Shown: positions 11,717-22,178 of the stretch, piece after piece
Numbering within the stretch: position 1 is the stretch's first letter
How the letters are laid out: every line of letters begins with the position of its first letter
Assembly (NCBI GenBank): GCA_027579435.1
Contig: JANBPK010000853.1
Span: 1-64,000, forward strand
Reading direction: 5' to 3'
Source of the DNA: Candolleomyces eurysporus
Taxonomy: Eukaryota; Basidiomycota; Agaricomycetes; Agaricales; Psathyrellaceae
DNA length: 64,000 nucleotides
The notes under the pieces: model-generated
Databases searched by the model: none
What the model saw: only the letters and a program-made list of their open reading frames with translations
What the model was told of the DNA's origin: nothing
Program-made: the position numbers and the translations under genes

Positions 11717-12310
11717 ATGACCCTCCCAGCATCCACCGTACACCCAACCTCAAGGCCCGGCGACACCGTCACCTTGATCGCACCGCGACAGCGCCTCATT
11801 CAGCGGCTCTTATGGGCATCGCTAGCTGCATCGGTGTCCATATTTGGGCTGTCCATGGCGCGGCTCGGGTCGGGCTCGTTATGGATCTCACCATCTGCGG
11901 TCGTGTTTTGCGTCGCATACGACATTACCCTGCTTGTTCTTACTTCCAAAGAACGCAAGCGAGCCGCTACACAGGAGATTCATGGGCATCCCTTGTCAGT
12001 TCATCAAACTGTGGATCCTTCCAGTCGGCCCCCTCTCCCCGCCGTATGCCGGAAGCCATCGATCATCCTCTCGTTTGTCTTCGCATTCTTGTCGTTGGCG
12101 GCGATGGCGATGAATATCGCCATCCTTGCTTTGGTATCCCATTCCGCAGGATCATGGATGGCGCCCTCAATCATCGAAGTAATTTTCATCGCTTTTCACA
12201 TCGCTGTGCTTGTCAAGTTGGGGATGCTGTGTATGAAGGAGCGAAGGCGGTTGATAGGTGAAGATAGGCACGCGCAATTGAAGTGGTATCAACTTGGACA
12301 ATATGAATAA
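11717..12310 (+). CDS. four-helix membrane protein, array copy 2
   Basis: Intact single-exon member of 197 residues. Start ATG 11717 (MTLPAST) corresponds to MPLSAST of copy 3. Order of motifs: RLIQRLLWASLAAS at about residue 26 (helix 1), AYDITLLVLTSKERKRA (helix 2 end), SRPPLPAVCRKPSIIL (Pro/Cys linker into helix 3), a fourth helix, KERRRLIG and the terminal LKWYQLGQYE. The full set of family signatures makes this a good reference copy. Function unknown; four predicted helices, no signal peptide, a long basic loop between helices 2 and 3. Confidence 0.8.
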   Translation: MTLPASTVHPTSRPGDTVTLIAPRQRLIQRLLWASLAASVSIFGLSMARLGSGSLWISPSAVVFCVAYDITLLVLTSKERKRAATQEIHGHPLSVHQTVDPSSRPPLPAVCRKPSIILSFVFAFLSLAAMAMNIAILALVSHSAGSWMAPSIIEVIFIAFHIAVLVKLGMLCMKERRRLIGEDRHAQLKWYQLGQYE

Positions 12311-12496
12311 TTAGGAGTCGGTACGAGATCTTCCCAGCTTTTTTGGTGTGTAACAATGGCGTTGAAAGTGTTCTGTATATCCAGTGCTTGTAGTTACCTC
12401 TTTAACGTGTATAATCACTGTGGCCAGTTCGTGAATAGCTACGTCGATGATGTTTTTTACATCGAGCACCCAGGGATCGCGATACTCACCCTGATA

Positions 12497-13163
12497 AGGT
12501 AGCCCGCATACAAACTCCACCAACGTCACATGACTCAGTGTGACATGTCCCAATTCGGCAAAAAAGGAGAGAAAAATGAAAGATAATTAGCTAGCAAAAG
12601 ATAGGGATACTTCAGCCAAAATCTGGTCCCAACAATCAATATTAATGTATTAAATCATCGTAAATTTCAGTTTTGGTGAGAATCCGTGGAATCCTGAGGG
12701 ACTAGTTCCCCAAATACAAACTTTGGCTCATCCATCGCGTCGCGACGCATCATTAGAATGCCTCCGTGGTCGAAAGCCGCCAAATCATGCCTTGCAAACT
12801 TCACGAATGGTGCTACAAGGCTCATCAAATATTTGATGGTAAACAGGCTGCATGGGCTGCAAAGAAGCACTGTAGACACTGTGTTTTGCCGTCGTTGTGG
12901 CACAAGGACCTGTATCAGGCTGATAAATAGACACATCTGTTGTATTTTGGGAACTAGTCCTTCAGATCTTGGAATTTTAACAATATTTTTTGCACACACT
13001 ATCTAAATTACATTCTAAACACTTTGTTGGGACCCGATTTTGTCATATGTAGCTCTACAAACCAATATCACTTTATCTTATGTCGCTGGTCCCGTTTTGG
13101 AAGCATGTGTCACGCTTTGTGTCACATCATGTGATGTTGGTGGAGTTTGTATGCGGGCTACCT
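12497..13163. mobile_element. 667-bp TA-flanked foldback element (MITE-like)
   Basis: The left end begins AGGTAGCCCGCATACAAACT and the right end is its reverse complement; each is flanked by TA (12495-12496 and 13164-13165). Similarity continues inward: GTGACATG blocks, GGTCCCAACAA at about 12630 against TTGTTGGGACC at about 13025, and GGACTAGTTCCCC at about 12700 against GGAACTAGTCC at about 12950. Almost the whole element is therefore an imperfect palindrome with no coding capacity. TA duplication is typical of Tc1/mariner-type transposition, so a non-autonomous element is the best reading. It sits between array copies 2 and 3. Confidence 0.65.
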
Positions 13164-13356
13164 TACAGCAAGTCCGACACCCTTTCTGACTACTGTGGGC
13201 CGCGGATGATATGGCAGTATCCAATGGACTACAATTTACAGCCTCTACAGCGTTTAGAGTGGCTCTCTCGAAATGGAAAGTGCGCTTGTAATATTTAATA
13301 GATCTGTCGTGAAGTCCACCGCATTCCTCACTCGCTCCAACCCAACCGAAGGCGCG

Positions 13357-13958
13357 ATGCCCCTTTCAGCATCCACAGTACAGCCAACACCCGAGCCCGG
13401 CGACACTACCGCCTTGATCGCACCGCAAGAGTGCCTCAAACAACGTCTTTTATCGACAGCAGTAGCCATCTCGCTATTGGTAATCTTGTGGTATACGGGA
13501 GCAACGGTCGACAACTTAGGCCCCCGTTCGACGCCGAGCGCAGACGGTACGAAGGCCGTTTTGTTGTGTACCGAATTCTCTGCTCAACTAACTCTAATTC
13601 TCCTTGATGCGGGTTTGACGCGGGCTACAGAACCATTCTGGAAACTCTCAAACGTCGTGCGAAGGCTTTTTGGCGATGGTGCAACCTTTAGCATCAACGT
13701 TGTGGAGGGAAACCAAAAATATCGATGGATCGCTTTTGTTATGGGTATGACCCCATTTTTTCATTCTACTGTAGGCACACTGACGATTTCTTAGTGGGAT
13801 CGACGATTGAAATATCCAAAGGCACGGGGAAGCTCCTGGCTGAAGGATATGGAGATACACGAGAAGCTGCAAAGCGAGCTGCAGCTGAGGCAGCATTGAA
13901 AGAACTCTACCGTCAATATCCAGATGCTCTCGGGGTCTATGGAGATGGTGGCCGATGA
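13357..13958 (+). CDS. chimera: membrane-family N-terminus joined to a dsRNA-binding domain
   Basis: Two exons, 13357-13744 and 13795-13958, give 183 residues. Residues 1-32 (MPLSASTVQPTPEPGD, then LIAP..CLKQRLL) match the array paralogues, but similarity stops within the first helix. The rest forms a dsRBD-like fold: GATFSINVVEGNQKYRWIAF, then across the 50-bp intron VGSTIEISKG and the diagnostic AKRAAAEAALKELY helix. The AA..AL..L pattern is typical for dsRBDs that contact dsRNA minor groove. The missing membrane part lies downstream as a relic at 14204-14520, so the dsRBD segment appears inserted into an array gene. Whether a fusion protein is made is unknown. Confidence 0.6.
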
Positions 13959-14203
13959 TGGTAGCCAAAGTAGACAAGCCCTTCGCTCTGCTAGGGCATC
14001 GGGATCGAAGTATATTACGGCTCAGCTTGTGTCTAGTTATAAATACGATAAACTCAAATTCGAATTTGGGAGTATGGTCTTGAGAATGCCATGAAGCTAA
14101 TGATATGGAGCTCATTCACGTGTCCGAATCATGCTGTTTTGGAATTTGGACCTCATGTACATCTCTAGTACGCGCAATTGGTGAGCATTAGAAGGACTCA
14201 TTT

Positions 14204-14520
14204 GGTTGCAGTCTTCATCGTCCTTCTGGTTCTTACTGCCAAAGAGCACGAGTAGGCTGCTCAAATCCGTAACCATCCACCGTTAGATCAGTAAACCATG
14301 AATTGTTCTAGTCGACCCACGCCTCCCCCTTGTGGATATGGTGGTGTCAGTGATTGCTTAGTTCGGCAGGGGTATGGGTGGCGCCCTCGATGAAGTCATT
14401 TTCATCGTCTTGCATATCATTGTGCTTGCTTGCCAGGTTGCGCGAGCTGCGTATGAAGGAGCAAAGGCGGTTGATCGGCAATTGAAGTGCTATCAGCTGG
14501 GACCAGACGATTGTCAATTG
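14204..14520 (+). pseudogene. C-terminal relic of array copy 3
   Basis: Plus-strand remains of the membrane family: VLLVLTAKEHE then an in-frame TAG (CGA or similar in the intact paralogue), SRPTPPL, GALDEVIFIVLHIIVLA and QLKCYQLG, with frameshifts between. Base-level similarity to 11930-12300 is obvious. It continues the family where the gene at 13357 departs from it. Confidence 0.7.
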
Positions 14521-14788
14521 GGTGAGACGAATCCATCCTCTAGTGGCTAGTTTCTTTACATAACACGTATGTATAGTGTAATTTGTTTGAATACGAGCCA
14601 AGTATCTCAGATGATGGTAACTCCACGAAGCAGCCAAGTCCCGCAGTATTCACGCTGATCAAATTTGACAGATAGGATCCCAATCACCGAGGCTGAGATG
14701 ATCAGGACGAAAGACCCATAAAGCTTTGATACTCGTCTCCTTCGTTCTTTTTCTTACTTCGCTCAGCCCCCGCAATAGCAGAGCGCTC

Positions 14789-15316
14789 ATGTCCTCCATC
14801 GCTCAGCAGAGCTCAAGTAACACCCCTCGAGGACGCCTGGTTCGGAAACTGTTGTGGGCTTCGCTGGCGGCCACAATTCCTGGTTACTGGGTTGCAGGAG
14901 TGGGTGACATCGACCAGCTACACGTTCAGCGGCTTGCTGTGGGCTGCCTCTTTTACCAGGCTATCCTACTATTGCTTAGCTCCCGAGAGGGCAATGAAGC
15001 AGTCTACGACTTGGAGCACAAATACGGCCGAGCGCTCACAACCGAACCGTTGGAACGTCCTCCCTTTCCATACGCTTATCGAAAGCTATTCATCTTCCTT
15101 CCCTGCGTCTTTGCGATTGGATGGATCGTGTCATTTGGGTTCAACGCGGCTATGGTTGCTCGGATACATACCGCCGGGGTGGAAGCAGGGTTGCGGGGAA
15201 TTAGCATCATTTTGACGGTCATCTCTGCAGAAAATGCGGTTGCATTCGGCGCCTTGGCTTTCCTGTGTGCCAAAGAGCGAAGACGTTTGATGGATGGCGG
15301 GGGGCTTGCAATTTAG
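14789..15316 (+). CDS. four-helix membrane protein, array copy 4
   Basis: Single-exon frame of 175 residues, start ATG 14789. It keeps RGRLVRKLLWASLAAT, the RPPFPYAYRK linker (cysteine changed) and KERRRLMDG, but the AYDITLL helix is altered to FYQAILLLL and the terminal LKWYQLG is absent: the frame ends GGLAI shortly before the expected position. It is the most diverged readable copy and may be evolving away or be early in decay. Function unknown. Confidence 0.7.
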   Translation: MSSIAQQSSSNTPRGRLVRKLLWASLAATIPGYWVAGVGDIDQLHVQRLAVGCLFYQAILLLLSSREGNEAVYDLEHKYGRALTTEPLERPPFPYAYRKLFIFLPCVFAIGWIVSFGFNAAMVARIHTAGVEAGLRGISIILTVISAENAVAFGALAFLCAKERRRLMDGGGLAI

Positions 15317-16453
15317 GACAATTGCTCTTGAATCGTACGCGAGTAGCAGTACACTTTAATTGGGTTTGCGTACCTCTAGTAGTTACAAACATCCTGCGTA
15401 GATCGATTGGTAGGATGAGCTTGATTAAATATTAGAAAATAGGAAAGGAGTTACCTGCAAGTTGATCAGGCGGGCTCGGCCGGCGACTCTGCCGCTCCGA
15501 TTTGATTGGCTGGAGTTGGTGACTCGGAAGTGCGGTGAACAACCCTTCGACTCCTCTCACCCCCAACCACCATGTCCTCGTCTGTGGACAGTTCCTCTCT
15601 CAACCTCATTTCACGCCCATGTAAGGGACCACTTTCAGCCTGGTTACCGCTCACTTCCTGGTTGCCTGGAGGCCCGGTTAGTCGCAGGACGAAGACAAAT
15701 CTAGGCGAACCACTGGCAAGTGCGAGTCACAGGAAAGGAGGCATATCAACGCTGTGTCAACATCGATAGAGCTCCACGGATCCCATCTGCGAGGGAATCA
15801 GTCCCCTGGCTGCCGTAGTCGTCATCTTCAGGATCTGATATTTGTCAACCACCTCCCATGAAAGTCGCCGGCGACCGATGCCTCTAGACCAGGCCATGCC
15901 TCCATAGCACTACCATGCTTCTGAGAGTCTAGTCACCGATCACCTCGTATAATTCACCATGTATTCTTGCGGCTCAGCGAGCTTTTTCCCGCTGGCTCCC
16001 AGGTTTCATCCAGGTCGGTATCCAGTCGCCTGTCAAAGAGCAATGTTTCAGCGCTTGTCGCCACCATCTTTCTGATGTTGATATGGTCAGAGCATCATGG
16101 ACATATCATGAAGACGGTAAGCACTTCATGCTCATAGTCACAGCTGAAACTTCGACCCTCGCCTAGGAGTAGTGAAAGAGATCGTCGTCCAAGCAACACT
16201 TCTTTCTGCGTGCTGTTGCTGGGTGTTACGGAAGGCGAGGGTGCGAAGAATGGAGACAACGCTGTCATTAAACGCCCTCTGTACTCATCCAGAAGAGTCT
16301 CGAAATCTTCGGATCTTTGGACATGATCGAAAGTAAATCAGAAAGGCTACTTAAACAGATCTTTCTCTTCAACGGCACCTCTTTGTTGTTTCTTCCCCAC
16401 ACAAACGCATCCTAGCACAACGACGTCCAGCGCTGTATCTAAGAGGCGCTGCC
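15317..16453. other. spacer without confident gene
   Basis: A short frame from ATG 15572 (MSSSVDSSSLNLIS) could be a first exon, with a possible GTAAGG donor at 15619, but no convincing downstream exon was found. Otherwise nothing seen. Confidence 0.35.
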
Positions 16454-16985
16454 ATGCCCTCCGTCGACACCACCCGCATTACACCTCGAGCGCGAGTGAT
16501 ACAGCGATTGTTATGGGCTTCAATCGCTTTATGCTTGCTTATCTTTGTCTGTTCAATGATGCGCTTTGGAGCCATGTCCCTGTTTGTAGCACCATCTGCC
16601 GTCGCTGCCAGCCTTCNTTTATGATATGGTTCTTTTGGGGCTCACCCTAAGGGAGCGCCGGCAAGCTGGCAAGCAGACCACTCCACAGCCAGCCACCCCT
16701 ATTGCTACAGGCCGCCCTCCTCTTCCATGCACATGCCGCAAGCCATCCATCTTCCTCGGGTTCTTCCTCATGCTCGGATGGATGGTGTCGTTCGGATTTA
16801 ACATCACCTTCCTGTCCGTTCGTAACGCGCCACGGCTCATGGCAGCCACAATCGCAGAATGCATACTCGCGGGTGCGCATCTTGGCGTTCTGGGAACGCT
16901 AGTAGTGCTGTGCATCAAGGAGCGAAGGAGATGGGTGGACGGAGAGGGGCAATTGAAGTGGTATCAACTGGGATATGACAATTGA
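16454..16985 (+). CDS. four-helix membrane protein, array copy 5
   Basis: Start ATG 16454 (MPSVDTTRITPRAR). The frame is broken only at the N at 16617; omitting it gives a continuous 176-residue protein reading SLFYDMVLLGLTLRERRQ. Motifs in order: RVIQRLLWASIAL, YDMVLLGL, RPPLPCTCRKPSIF, four helices, KERRRWVDG and LKWYQLGYDN. The shorter loop between helices 2 and 3 distinguishes it from copies 6-8. Probably functional if the N is an artefact. Confidence 0.75.
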
Positions 16986-17450
16986 AATATTAACTGTTCT
17001 CGTGATGGACCATAATGGATGATGGTATTGCTGTAGTTTATCTATGTACCTCCTTTGGACTCTGCATGGCTGTTCTAGCCCAACGGACACATTCGAATTA
17101 TTATAGGACCGAAATTCACTTAATATCGATCAAAGCAACGTTTCGAAGCATGTTATCTCACTGAGCATTGAATAGGCCTTGGCAAATGGTAGGAGTATCC
17201 ACAGACATACTGCGGATCGTATCCTTCCAGTACAAGGCTCTCGGGACTTCTTCTCGAGTTTGACAAAATTCAGATACTTGTTGGAGCGACCTAAACCACT
17301 CGCCCAAATACATAGTTCTTTGATATGCATCTCTCCGGAGCCTATTTGCATGCCACCGACAATGCCCCATATACCAATGGCTCTTCTTCTGACGAGTCCA
17401 AAGCAATCTCTCTTTCTCGACGGTCATCAACATTGAACAGACCGCTCATC
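16986..17450. other. intergenic / promoter of array copy 6
   Basis: No independent gene. The 5' flank ends CTCATCATG at the start codon, as in copies 7 and 8. Confidence 0.4.
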
Positions 17451-18050
17451 ATGTACCCCAACATGAATGAACCTGCCACCCTCGTCGTCTCACCCCAAGC
17501 GCGGGTGATTCAACGACTGCTATGGGCATCTCTCATCCTCACCCTTATGACCCTTCCATGCTCCATTGCCTCATTTTTCGGTGCCTTGTCGATGGATTTC
17601 GGCCTTGTTGCTGCAGGTGGATGTCTAGTCCTCGACATCACCCTCCTAGCTCTTACCGCTAAGGAGCGGCGCCGTGCACTTCACCTCCAAACATCTGATC
17701 GGAAGAACGAAGCAGCGACAATTCCCCCATCGCAAGTGCCTGGATCACAAGCCACTTCTACTCGTCCGCCTCTTCCATGCGTCTGCCGCAAGCCTGCAAT
17801 CTTCGTCGCGTTTCTCTTCATGCTTGCATGGATGACAGGGCTAAGCTTTCTCCTGTACTTCCTTAGCTTTTGGGACGATATAGGCTACGGACGAGCAAGG
17901 ATGGTACCTCCGATCCTGGAATCTATATTCACAATTCTGCATATTGGCGTATTGGCAACATTCATCAGAGCGTGCATCATGGAGCGGAAGAGATTGGTTA
18001 GCCAAGAGGGGAAATTGAAGTGGTATCAACTTGGCGATTATAAGAACTGA
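17451..18050 (+). CDS. four-helix membrane protein, array copy 6
   Basis: Intact 199-residue single-exon member. ATG 17451 follows CTCATC, as in copies 7 and 8. Motifs: QARVIQRLLWASLILTLM (helix 1), GGCLVLDITLLALTAKERRRA (helix 2), a variable loop with ATIPPSQVPGSQ, RPPLPCVCRKPAIF, helices 3 and 4, CIMERKRLVSQ and LKWYQLGDYKN. Copies 6-8 form the youngest subgroup because their loops and flanks still align base for base. Function unknown. Confidence 0.8.
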   Translation: MYPNMNEPATLVVSPQARVIQRLLWASLILTLMTLPCSIASFFGALSMDFGLVAAGGCLVLDITLLALTAKERRRALHLQTSDRKNEAATIPPSQVPGSQATSTRPPLPCVCRKPAIFVAFLFMLAWMTGLSFLLYFLSFWDDIGYGRARMVPPILESIFTILHIGVLATFIRACIMERKRLVSQEGKLKWYQLGDYKN

Positions 18051-18708
18051 TTTTGTGAGGATTGGCTCTCATGAACGCTTTTTACGACACACATAAATAA
18101 CGGACAGTGCCCAAGAGACGACGATGTAGTCATGTATTACTGTTGACCATTTTCGCGACGTACCTTGATGAAGAATGGACAATGGAATTTTTGTAATTTA
18201 CGTACACTCTTCGGGGCTCTGTGTAAACTCGCGTTAGCGGTAACGCGTCTGATGCCCTGCATCATGCAGGCTGCATGTTATTATACTAGTAATAACACCT
18301 TCAACTCATCAAAGCAACCTTTTAGAACTACGTAATCTCTCTCGTCCTTGATACGCTTGGCGAATGATCGCAGTATCAATCGCTGCCATCTCAAAGCTTG
18401 GCATGTCGTTTTCAACACCATTTTGACCGTGATTGACCGTGACAGAAGATCTGGAAGCCAAAAGAGAGGGGCTACTTACAGAGAAAGGCGATGCAACCTG
18501 CGTGGATGGTGACGGTTTCTTAGGGCCGGGATAATGCAGTGACTTCACTCAGAGCGGATGCAGTGCTTTTGATACGAATCTTCGACCAGTTCCTCGGACC
18601 TTGTTTGCGTACCTTCGAAAAGGCTCCATATAAAAGGCAGTTCTCTCCAGACTCCAAAGGCACCCTCTTTCTCGACGACGGTCACCCACGTTAAAGGGGC
18701 CGTTCATC
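18051..18708. other. intergenic / promoter of array copy 7
   Basis: The last 90 bp (CACCCTCTTTCTCGACGACG and following) are shared with copies 6 and 8 and probably form a conserved leader. No other gene seen. Confidence 0.4.
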
Positions 18709-19299
18709 ATGTCTCCCAACATCAGTGAACCCACCATCTCGCCTCAAGCGCGGGTGATCCAACGACTCCTATGGGCATCTCTCATCCTCACCATTATGAC
18801 GCTCGCATGTTCCTTGGCATGGTTTGGATTCTTATCAATGTTTATCGGCCCCTCTGCCGCAGGTGGATGCCTAATCCTTGACATCACACTCTTAGCGCTT
18901 AGCGCAAAGGAGCGGCGCCTTGCACAAAACCCCCAAACATCCGGTCGGAAGGACGAAGCAGCGACGATTCCCCCATCGCAAATCCCTGGATCACAAGCAG
19001 CTCCTTCACGTCCCCCTCTTCCATGCACCTGCCGCAAACCCGCGATCTTCTTCGCTTTTCTCTTCATGCTTGCATGGATGGCAGGGCTAGGCTTTCTCCT
19101 GTACTTCCTCATTCGTTACGACGCTCTGGAAACCTACGAGCGCGCAAGGATGGCACCCGGAATCCTCGAATCGATATTCACAATTGTGCATATCGGCGTA
19201 CTAGCAGCACTCATCAGAGCGTGCATCATGGAGCGGAGGAGGTTGATCAGTCAAGAGGGGCAGTTGAAGTGGTATCAACTTGGTGATTATAAGAGCTGA
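18709..19299 (+). CDS. four-helix membrane protein, array copy 7
   Basis: Intact 196-residue member. Helix 1 RVIQRLLWASLILTIM, helix 2 GGCLILDITLLALSAKER, linker RPPLPCTCRKPAIF, helix 3 FLFMLAWMAGLGFLLYF, helix 4 GILESIFTIVHIGVLAALI, tail CIMERRRLISQ then LKWYQLGDYKS. Very close to copy 8, including 3' flanks, showing recent tandem duplication of a unit of about 1.2 kb. Function unknown. Confidence 0.8.
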   Translation: MSPNISEPTISPQARVIQRLLWASLILTIMTLACSLAWFGFLSMFIGPSAAGGCLILDITLLALSAKERRLAQNPQTSGRKDEAATIPPSQIPGSQAAPSRPPLPCTCRKPAIFFAFLFMLAWMAGLGFLLYFLIRYDALETYERARMAPGILESIFTIVHIGVLAALIRACIMERRRLISQEGQLKWYQLGDYKS

Positions 19300-19640
19300 T
19301 TCTCTTAGGATTGGCTCTCCTGTACACAAGTAACGGACAGTGTTCTCGAGAAAAAGATGTACTGCATGTAATAGTAGTGTTTGAGCTGCGGACATTTTAA
19401 TAGTTTACCTGCACGGACAATAAATTGGAGTTAGCGAGTGCTCTGTAGCTTGCAATTGGCACATGGGATTTACTTCGACGGAGGCCACGCCGATAAGATG
19501 GCAATAAGTAAACGTACAAGAGACGGCCTGGGCTATGCAGGATATACCCATTTTCAATAGCGAGAATAGGGAAGACGAGAGAGTGCGTGAACAAGGAGGG
19601 TCTATGAAATGAGTAGACGTTAGCGGGTCGTTGCATATGG
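19300..19640. repeat. 3' flank shared with copy 8, first unit
   Basis: Matches 20485-20900 base for base over most of its length (for example GTACTGCATGTAATAGTA and TAGCTTGCAATTGG), defining the tandem duplication unit that contains array copies 7 and 8. The second unit carries a small insertion near 20600-20670. Confidence 0.7.
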
Positions 19641-19883
19641 TAAAGAGCGTTTTTTTTTCCGTTGTGGCCAGGGCTTCTTCTTGAGTTTCACAGAACCAAG
19701 ATTCTGGGCCGGGAGTGGCCTAGTAGGAGCGAGCTTTCTTTGATACGAATCCGTCAAACAGTTCCTCGGACCTTGTCTATGTTCCTCCGACAAGGCTCCA
19801 TATGAAAGCAATGCTCTCCAGATTCCTTGAAAGGCACTCTCTTTTCTCGAAGACGGTCACCCACATTGAATGAGCCGCTCATC

Positions 19884-20484
19884 ATGTCGCCCAACATTAA
19901 TGAATCCACCACCACCATCATCTCACCGCGAGCCCGGGTGATCCAGCGACTCCTCTGGGCATCTCTCATCCTCACCCTTATGACGCTCGCATGTTCCTTA
20001 GCATGGTTTGGAATATTGTCGATGTTTATCAACCTCGGTGCTGCAGGCGGATGCCTAATCCTCGACATCACCCTCTTAGCGCTTACCGCTAAGGAGCGAC
20101 GCCGTGCACTTCACTTCCAAACGTCCATTAGGAAGGACGAAGCGGCGACGATTCCCCCATCGCAAGTGCCTGGATCAGAAGCAACGTCTTCACGNCCCCC
20201 CTCTTCCATGCACCTGCCGCAAACCCGCGATATTCTTCGCTTTTCTCTTCATGCTTGCATGGATGGCAGGGCTAGGCTTTCTCCTGTACTTCGTCATCCG
20301 GTACGACATTTTGGAAACTAACGAACGGGCAAGGATGGCACCTCCGATCCTCGAATCCATATTCACATTTCTGCATATCGGAGTATTGGCAACATTAATC
20401 AGAGCGTGTATCATGGAGCGGAGGAGGTTGGTCAGTCAAGAGGGGCAGTTGAAGTGGTATCAACTTGGTGATTATAAGAGCTGA
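19884..20484 (+). CDS. four-helix membrane protein, array copy 8
   Basis: Start ATG 19884. Broken only by the N at 20195, next to a run of C; dropping it gives 199 residues reading SSRPPLPCTCRKPAIF without interruption. All family signatures are present and the end is LKWYQLGDYKS, identical to copy 7. It is the last array member before the mating locus. The break is most likely an assembly artefact. Confidence 0.8.
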
Positions 20485-20900
20485 TTCTGTGAGGATTGGC
20501 TCTTCTGGACTCAAGTAACGGGTAGCGCTCACGAGAAAATGTACTGCATGTAATAGTAATGATTGGGTTACGGACAGTTTGATAGTTACCTGCACGAAAG
20601 TTGGACAAGGATGAGTCCCTCAGGAAAGTCAACCGAGGAAATAAATACTACGGTACCCAGACCGTAATATATATTGGAATGAGCGAGTGATCTGTAGCTT
20701 GCAATTGGTACATAGGATCTACTTCTACGTTGGGGGCCACGCCGATAAAATAGTAATAAATAAACGTGCAAGAGACGGCCTGAGCTATGCAGGATATATA
20801 CATTGTCAAGATAGCCAGAACAGGGAAGGCGAGAGTGTGTGAAGGAGGGTATATATGAAATGAGTGGACGTTGAAGGGTCATTGCATATGGTACAGAGTG
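20485..20900. repeat. 3' flank shared with copy 7, second unit
   Basis: Second unit of the flank repeat described at 19300. Minus-strand frames across it are not conserved as protein between the two units, so it is read as non-coding; it also overlaps the presumed 3' region of the pheromone gene. Confidence 0.65.
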
Positions 20901-21199
20901 CGTTTCCGTTTGAGAGCTGGGAGAGAGAGACAAAGAGAGAGGAATGTGAGGTGAACGACAGGGAGATGCGTTGAGAATAGAAGGGAATCTTGGTCCTAGA
21001 AATAAGACGGGTGATCTGCAGAAATGGTCAGATGCCTCTCTTTGAAAGACTTCAAGGATGGACGTACGGCGTCGTATGTGGTGTAAGGGGATATCGCAAG
21101 GAACGCTGGAATATTGTAGGTTCCGGTGAGGATCTGAAAAGAAAGAGCTAAGTAAACGCTGGTAAATGCACAAGGGGAAGGCTGAAGACTCACCATTGC

Positions 21200-21370
21200 C
21201 TAAGCAATGACGCAGCCAACGACCCCACTGCGTTGGTATTGAGTATCACCATCGACAGGAACAGAGGAGTCGTCGGAGTAAGCCTCTGGCTGAAGAACAA
21301 AAGAGTCCTCAAACTCCCCAAAGGATTCGAGGGAGAAATCGGGATTTCCGATGGTCATGAATTGATCCAT
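21200..21370 (-). CDS. CaaX mating pheromone precursor 1
   Basis: A 56-residue frame from ATG 21370 to TAG 21200 ending GVVGCVIA-stop. Short length, acidic and Ser-rich body (SLESFGEFEDSF, SDDSS) and a terminal C-V-I-A box are the marks of basidiomycete lipopeptide pheromone precursors, which are farnesylated on the Cys, trimmed and exported to activate STE3 receptors of a compatible mate. The nearest receptor gene lies 0.8 kb upstream on the same strand. A GTGAGT...TTTCAG intron (about 21135-21193) begins a few bases after the stop, so the 3' UTR is probably spliced. A TATAAA (near 21567-21573, minus strand) lies about 200 bp upstream of the ATG. Confidence 0.85.
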   Translation of the reverse strand: MDQFMTIGNPDFSLESFGEFEDSFVLQPEAYSDDSSVPVDGDTQYQRSGVVGCVIA

Positions 21371-22178
21371 TGACGTGTGCGCTGGTGGTGGGCGTGTCGG
21401 GGGCGGAACGAAGGGTTTGGGTGTCGCAGGGGCAGAGACGAATTGGCGGTGAAGTCAGTGACTTGGAGGCCCTAGGGCGAGCACTCGAGGGGTAGGAGCA
21501 GTGGAAAGTAGCTCAAAGATGAGGTGGGTCTCTTGATATTGACGAGCGATGCCCCTGTAGCATGGGCTTTATACCGAACTCCTTGCCCATTGTTGTGCGT
21601 TCAGCAGGCAGGAATAATCGGAAACAGCGGTATTTGTATCATTGTTGTACAAAGGGAGTTAGTGCAAATGACGTCACTCGCGTACAAATAGAAACCAAAC
21701 ATCAACACGTGCCTGGTTTGGAGACGCGCCATACTATGCTCAGCCGCTCTGGCGCTTCGATTGAGAATTTCGAAGGCGCCGGGTTTGCTTGAAGGTGTGC
21801 AAACGCNACAGCGCCGGACAAGAGCCNGGGGGGAGGGGGGTTAATTTTTCAGAGACATCCCAATTCAACACACATTTGGCCCAGATCCTCGAGACGATTC
21901 TCAGGGTATGGTAAAGATGCCAGAAAACTCGTCCGATTTGGGCTCAACGAAGTCGACATGCACAAGAGAAGGTGCCAGGACAGAGTGAATGCAACGATAG
22001 AGCGACACATTGGTATGGTAGCCGGTGCGATATAAATCATGAGTTCTATATGTACATGCGTAGTGGGGTAATGATGAAAGTCCATAGTGGTAAAATGACG
22101 ATGAGGTGGAGAGTTGCAAACATACAGGTCGTGAAAAAGCATNAAAACAAGATCTTGATCTATCACAGTCATGCATCT
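21371..22178. promoter_or_regulatory. promoter region of pheromone precursor 1
   Basis: Holds the upstream region of the pheromone gene including TATA and ACAAAGGGA, two N characters (21807, 21827) in G-rich sequence, and the 3' flank of the receptor. No further gene seen. Confidence 0.5.
21649..21657 (+). promoter_or_regulatory. candidate pheromone response element ACAAAGGGA
   Basis: Exact match to the Ustilago Prf1-bound element, about 280 bp upstream of the start of pheromone precursor 1 (opposite orientation). The second pheromone gene has the same motif. Confidence 0.45.

Noticed and set aside
20586..21173. 195-codon minus-strand frame (MCIYQRLLSS...) downstream of pheromone precursor 1
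   Set aside because: It spans the spliced 3' region and the flank repeat, and the repeat units at 19.3-19.6 kb do not preserve it as protein.
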